A DNA stretch of 56,773 nucleotides from Cupriavidus sp. 2SB (lineage in GTDB: Bacteria > Pseudomonadota > Gammaproteobacteria > Burkholderiales > Burkholderiaceae): assembly GCF_005503625.1 (NCBI RefSeq), contig NZ_SCMX01000044.1:1-56773 (forward strand), written 5' to 3'. A program made the position numbers and the translations under genes. The notes under the pieces are model-generated. The model saw nothing but the letters and a program-made list of their open reading frames with translations, had not been told where the DNA came from and did not search any database. Shown one piece after another: positions 53,807 to 56,773 of the stretch (within the stretch, counting starts at the first letter, position 1; every line of letters begins with the position of its first letter).

Positions 53807-55975
53807 ATGGAAGGACGTGCACATGGCCGGCACGCGGCGGCGCTCGCGCTGACGGCGGCACTCGCGGTAGCAGGCTGCGGCGGCAGCGACGATAACGGCA
53901 GCAGCGGCGGTGGAAATAATGGCGGCGGCTCGGGTGGCACCCCAACGGCGCGCACGCCGGCACAGACACTGACGATCACTGGGCGGCAGGATTTCGCCGG
54001 CACCTATGGCGACGTTGGCCAGTACGAACAGGTAAGCGGCACCCTCCGTGGCGAGGTCGATCCCAAGGACCCCAAGAACGCCATCATCCAGGACCTTGCG
54101 CTGGCCCCCGTGAACGCCAACGGCATGGTCGAGTACACCGCCGACTTCACGATGCTGAAGCCCAAGGACATGAGCAAGGCCAGCGGCGTGTTGCGCTACG
54201 ACGCGCCGAATCGCGGCAACATCCTGACCATGCCGAACCCGGCCACGTCACCCAGCGATGCCGTGTATTTCGAACGCGGCTACGTGATGCTCTACTCGGC
54301 CTGGCAGGGCGATGTGCCAAAGTCCAGCGCGGCGCGCCTGACCGTTACCGTACCGGTGGCGAAGAATGCCGATGGCACCTCGATCACAGGCACCTACCGC
54401 ACGGAACTGGTACCTTCCACGGCCACGCCAGCCATGTCCCTGCCCGGTGGCGTGTTCAACGGCACGATGATCCCGTATGCGCCGGCCAGTCTCGACAACA
54501 CACAGCCCGGTTACTCGCTGACGCGCCGCCAGAACGAGACCGATGCACGTGTGGCGATTCCCGCCGCCGACTGGAAGTTCGCGAAGTGCGACGGCAGCGT
54601 ACCGTTCCCCGGCACGGCCGATCCGGCCAGCATCTGCCTGCGCGGCGGCTTCGATCCGCAGTACCTCTACGAACTCGTCTATGTGGCAAAGGACCCCAAG
54701 GTCATGGGCGTGGGCCTGGCCGCGTTGCGCGATACCGTGACGTTCTTCCGCAGCGCGGCTGCCGATAGCGCAGGCACGCAGAATCCGTTGGCTGGGCGCA
54801 TCCGCTACACCATCGGCCAGGGCACGTCGCAGTCGGGCAACGCGATGAAGACATTCCTGCACCTCGGCTTCAACCAGGCACTCGATGGATCGAAGGTCTT
54901 CGACGGCATGTATGCCCACGTGGCCGCACGCCAGACCAACATCAACACGCGGTTCGCGGTGCCGGGTGGGGGTGGCGGCCTTCGCACCGACCACACGGCA
55001 TTCGGCCAGACAGCGCCGCGCGGACTCGATAAAGACTACGTCGACGACATCGCAGGCAAGTCCGGCGGCGTGATGGCGCGCTGCGCGGCCACCAGTACCT
55101 GCCCGAAGTTCTTCCTCGGCTTGTCGGGCACGGAGTTCTGGCAACTGCAAGGGTCACCGGTGCTGACCGATGCGAATGGCTTCGCCGACCTCAAGCAGCC
55201 TGACAACGCGCGCATCTACTACTACACGGGCACGCAGCACGGCGGTGCTGGCGGCACGGCCAGTATCAGCTATGCGCCCACGCGCAACATCTATCCGGCC
55301 GGCACCGTGATCCATTTCAACGACACGTTCCGCGCGCTGTTCCTCGATCTGGAGGACTGGGTGGTCAAGAACACCGCGCCGCCGCCGAGTCAGGTGCCGA
55401 CGCTCGCCGATGGCACGCTCGTGCGGCCCGCCAGTCTGACGTTCCCGGTCATGAAGGGACTCTCCTGGCCTGTCGGTGGCGTCTCCACACCGATCCCGGC
55501 CTTCCAGTACCTGGCGCGCTACAACGGCTACTCGCTCCTCGATTTTGGCCCGCAATACCGCCGGGAGGATGAGTCGGGCATCGCGACGGTCCTGCCACCC
55601 GCGAACCTGAACCGCGACTACGCGATCCTGGTGCCGCAGGTGGACGCCACCACGGGCATCCCACGCGCAGGCATCCGCTCGGCGGAAGCGCGCGCACCGG
55701 TCGGCACCAGCATCGAGTTCAACTACGTTGCCACGCCGGGCATCACCGACCTGTCAAACCTGACCGGCGCGTTCATCCCCTTCCACAAGACAGAAGCCGA
55801 CCGCATCGCGGCAGGGGATGGCCGGCCATCCCTCGAATCGCTCTATACGAACCAGGCCGGCTATGTCGCCGCTGTCACGGCCGCGACAAACGACCTCGTC
55901 GCACAGCGCTTCCTTCTGCAACGGGATGCCGATGCCATCGTGGCACGCGCCGTGGCGAATCCGGTGTTGCCGTGA
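53807..55975 (+). CDS. Large exported alpha/beta hydrolase-domain protein (Abhydrolase_10-like)
   Basis: 722 residues from the ATG at 53807, with GAGGAGACAT before it. The signal peptide ends in VAGCGG, then a Ser/Gly/Asn/Asp linker, so it is a lipoprotein or surface-tethered. The body resembles the long alpha/beta hydrolase-domain proteins of soil bacteria (around DAVYFERGYVMLYSAWQGDV and SGNAMKTFLHLGFNQALDGSKVFDGMYAHVAAR). The Ser in GQGTSQSGNAM is the likely nucleophile. The assigned family has no firm substrate. It is divergent from the 496-residue hydrolase. A REP element begins eight bases after its stop. Confidence 0.78.
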   Translation: MEGRAHGRHAAALALTAALAVAGCGGSDDNGSSGGGNNGGGSGGTPTARTPAQTLTITGRQDFAGTYGDVGQYEQVSGTLRGEVDPKDPKNAIIQDLALAPVNANGMVEYTADFTMLKPKDMSKASGVLRYDAPNRGNILTMPNPATSPSDAVYFERGYVMLYSAWQGDVPKSSAARLTVTVPVAKNADGTSITGTYRTELVPSTATPAMSLPGGVFNGTMIPYAPASLDNTQPGYSLTRRQNETDARVAIPAADWKFAKCDGSVPFPGTADPASICLRGGFDPQYLYELVYVAKDPKVMGVGLAALRDTVTFFRSAAADSAGTQNPLAGRIRYTIGQGTSQSGNAMKTFLHLGFNQALDGSKVFDGMYAHVAARQTNINTRFAVPGGGGGLRTDHTAFGQTAPRGLDKDYVDDIAGKSGGVMARCAATSTCPKFFLGLSGTEFWQLQGSPVLTDANGFADLKQPDNARIYYYTGTQHGGAGGTASISYAPTRNIYPAGTVIHFNDTFRALFLDLEDWVVKNTAPPPSQVPTLADGTLVRPASLTFPVMKGLSWPVGGVSTPIPAFQYLARYNGYSLLDFGPQYRREDESGIATVLPPANLNRDYAILVPQVDATTGIPRAGIRSAEARAPVGTSIEFNYVATPGITDLSNLTGAFIPFHKTEADRIAAGDGRPSLESLYTNQAGYVAAVTAATNDLVAQRFLLQRDADAIVARAVANPVLP

Positions 55976-55981
55976 TAGTGT

Positions 55982-56106
55982 CTCCCCTCTCCCGCGTGCG
56001 GGAGAGGGGTTGGGGGAGAGGGCGGGCGCATCAATCCGCGACCTGTCTCAATTTGAATCCCCTGCCCTCTCCCCCGCCCCTCTCCCACTTCGCGGGAGAG
56101 GGGAGC
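55982..56106. repeat. REP-like pair in inverted order, copies 3 and 4
   Basis: Copy 3: CCCCTCTCCCGC-GT-GCGGGAGAGGGG (55984-56009), then TTGGGGGAGAGGGCGGGC. Copy 4: CCCCTCTCCC (56077-56086) and GGGAGAGGGG (56094-56103), preceded by GCCCTCTCCCCCGCCC. The two tails are inverted, so the whole unit can fold on itself, the usual BIME-like arrangement. It lies between two converging genes. Confidence 0.85.
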
Positions 56107-56128
56107 AAACCAGCCTCTCGGCCCCGGG

Positions 56129-56524
56129 TCAGACCTTCACCATGCCAAACAGCACCACTACGGCAATCGGCGTGGAAACGAGCGATATCACTGCGCTTTG
56201 CTTGAGCGTCGCCTTCAGCATGACCACGAAGCCCAGCGAAAACGCCACGAACGTGACGACCGACCCGGCAACCGTGGAAAGCGTCGAGACCGAGCCGCCA
56301 GTCAGCTTGGCAAACATCGCGGCCGCAATCGCATTGAAGAGAATCGCCACGAGTACCGCCTTGAGCGATTCGATCACGGTGGGATCGTTGCCCGTCGCCA
56401 TGCGCGCCACGATCTTGACCACGAACCCGATCATCACGCTGGCAACCACCATGGCAATGGTGACCTTGGCCGGCAGCAACATGGCGAGGAAGATAAATCC
56501 GGCAATCAGGAGAAGGAGGACCAT
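56129..56524 (-). CDS. Small four-helix membrane protein, unrecognised
   Basis: 131 residues, with AGAATGG-type context at the start and about four hydrophobic segments (1-18, 20-40, 55-75, 85-105, the last two closely followed by another at 110-131). Few charges, all in short loops. No family was recognised. It is converging with the large hydrolase gene and separated from it by the REP pair. The start (56524) is preceded by ACAGGTAAAT, a weak ribosome site. Confidence 0.6.
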   Translation of the reverse strand: MVLLLLIAGFIFLAMLLPAKVTIAMVVASVMIGFVVKIVARMATGNDPTVIESLKAVLVAILFNAIAAAMFAKLTGGSVSTLSTVAGSVVTFVAFSLGFVVMLKATLKQSAVISLVSTPIAVVVLFGMVKV

Positions 56525-56661
56525 TCTGTATTTACCTGTCAGGAAAATGCAGGCAGCACGCTAGCATGGCCGCCTTGAACGTTGATGGTCGGCGTAGTGG
56601 TGTGTGTGGGGGAGAAACACCACCCTCTGACGGAGGGTTGTCGGGGTGGGGAGGTTTTCTC

Positions 56662-56773
56662 TGTAGTGGTCAAGTAATCTTGGACACTTTTTCAGGCAGA
56701 CCTACTCTTTAAAGCCTCGTACTCGGCCGGCGGCATGTCTTGCGTCGCCGAGTGAAGCCTGCGATGGTTATAG
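56662..56773. mobile_element. Right-edge IS3-family element, one end only
   Basis: TGTAGTGGTCAAGTAATCTT begins at 56662 and looks like the terminal inverted repeat (starts with TG). Directly inside it, on the minus strand, lies the end of an IS3-type transposase. The other end is outside the window, so target duplication cannot be checked. The 56525-56661 gap before it holds only a short hairpin (CCCTCTGACGGAGGG). Confidence 0.8.
56692..56773 (-). CDS. IS3-family transposase (OrfB), C-terminus only
   Basis: The last 26 residues read YNHRRLHSATQDMPPAEYEAL then KSRSA and stop (TGA at 56694-56692). The YNxxRxHSA pattern is the hallmark of the integrase-domain end of IS3-group OrfB proteins, which catalyse DDE transposition. 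The 5' part lies outside the window, so intactness is unknown. Confidence 0.85.
   Translation of the reverse strand, partial: YNHRRLHSATQDMPPAEYEALKSRSA

Overview
This window looks like chromosome from a high-GC betaproteobacterium of the Burkholderiaceae, most likely Cupriavidus. That assignment is inference from gene content and protein style: a flgM/flgN + flgA <-> flgBCDEFGHIJ + flgKL flagellar locus, a monomeric NADP isocitrate dehydrogenase, and a NIT-ANTAR nitrate regulator beside a FNT transporter and a phosphatase-kinase fusion. Base use is fairly uniform and strongly GC-rich. The exceptions, judged by eye, are an untidy stretch at about 27.9-29.8 kb and a few AT-richer promoter regions.

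Layout. 1-2.3 kb: a DUF3300 protein cut by the window edge and a membrane diguanylate cyclase. 2.5-6.7 kb: a nitrate/nitrite module with a NIT-ANTAR antiterminator (minus), then a leader with a strong intrinsic terminator and an overlapping ANTAR-type hexaloop hairpin, then a FNT channel and a PP2C-kinase fusion. 6.7-15.1 kb: an iron-uptake island with a Fur box, ECF sigma factor, FecR anti-sigma, STN-containing TonB-dependent receptor, secreted Fes-like esterase and a second catecholate-type receptor. 15.1-21.8 kb: orphan sensor kinase, AraC regulator, rhomboid protease, DUF2789 protein, two isochorismatase-fold hydrolases (one lacking its catalytic Cys) and a PEP-mutase/isocitrate-lyase family enzyme.

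21.8-27.9 kb: a drug-efflux operon (NDH-2, EmrB-like MFS, EmrA-like adaptor, NodT-like outer-membrane lipoprotein) read away from a divergent TetR gene, with a palindromic candidate operator between them. The PEP-mutase and isochorismatase genes continue in the same direction. 27.9-29.8 kb: an unrecognised lipoprotein and a decapitated SDR pseudogene carrying an exact 99-bp in-frame tandem duplication.

29.8-42.9 kb: the flagellar rod/hook/ring cluster. flgBCDEFGHIJ and flgKL read leftwards; flgA, flgM and flgN read rightwards. Sigma-28-type promoters precede flgK and flgM, so flgKL and flgMN look like late (FliA) units while flgB-J is an earlier unit. 43-48 kb: a small membrane protein, FUSC and YihY/BrkB membrane proteins, and monomeric icd with a strong terminator. 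48-56 kb: four exported hydrolases (PhoD-like, beta-lactamase-fold, two alpha/beta hydrolases), most with a Cys-Gly-Gly/Asp-rich lipoprotein-like N-terminus. The right edge enters an IS3-family element.

A dispersed REP-like palindrome (CCCTCTCCCGC...GCGGGAGAGGG core) occurs immediately 3' of genes at 12.56, 33.25, 55.98 and 56.08 kb. I did not find a wholly unprecedented system. The most informative signals are the ANTAR leader, the Cys-less isochorismatase beside the PEP-mutase enzyme, the NDH-2/efflux operon, the SDR duplication and the REP copies.
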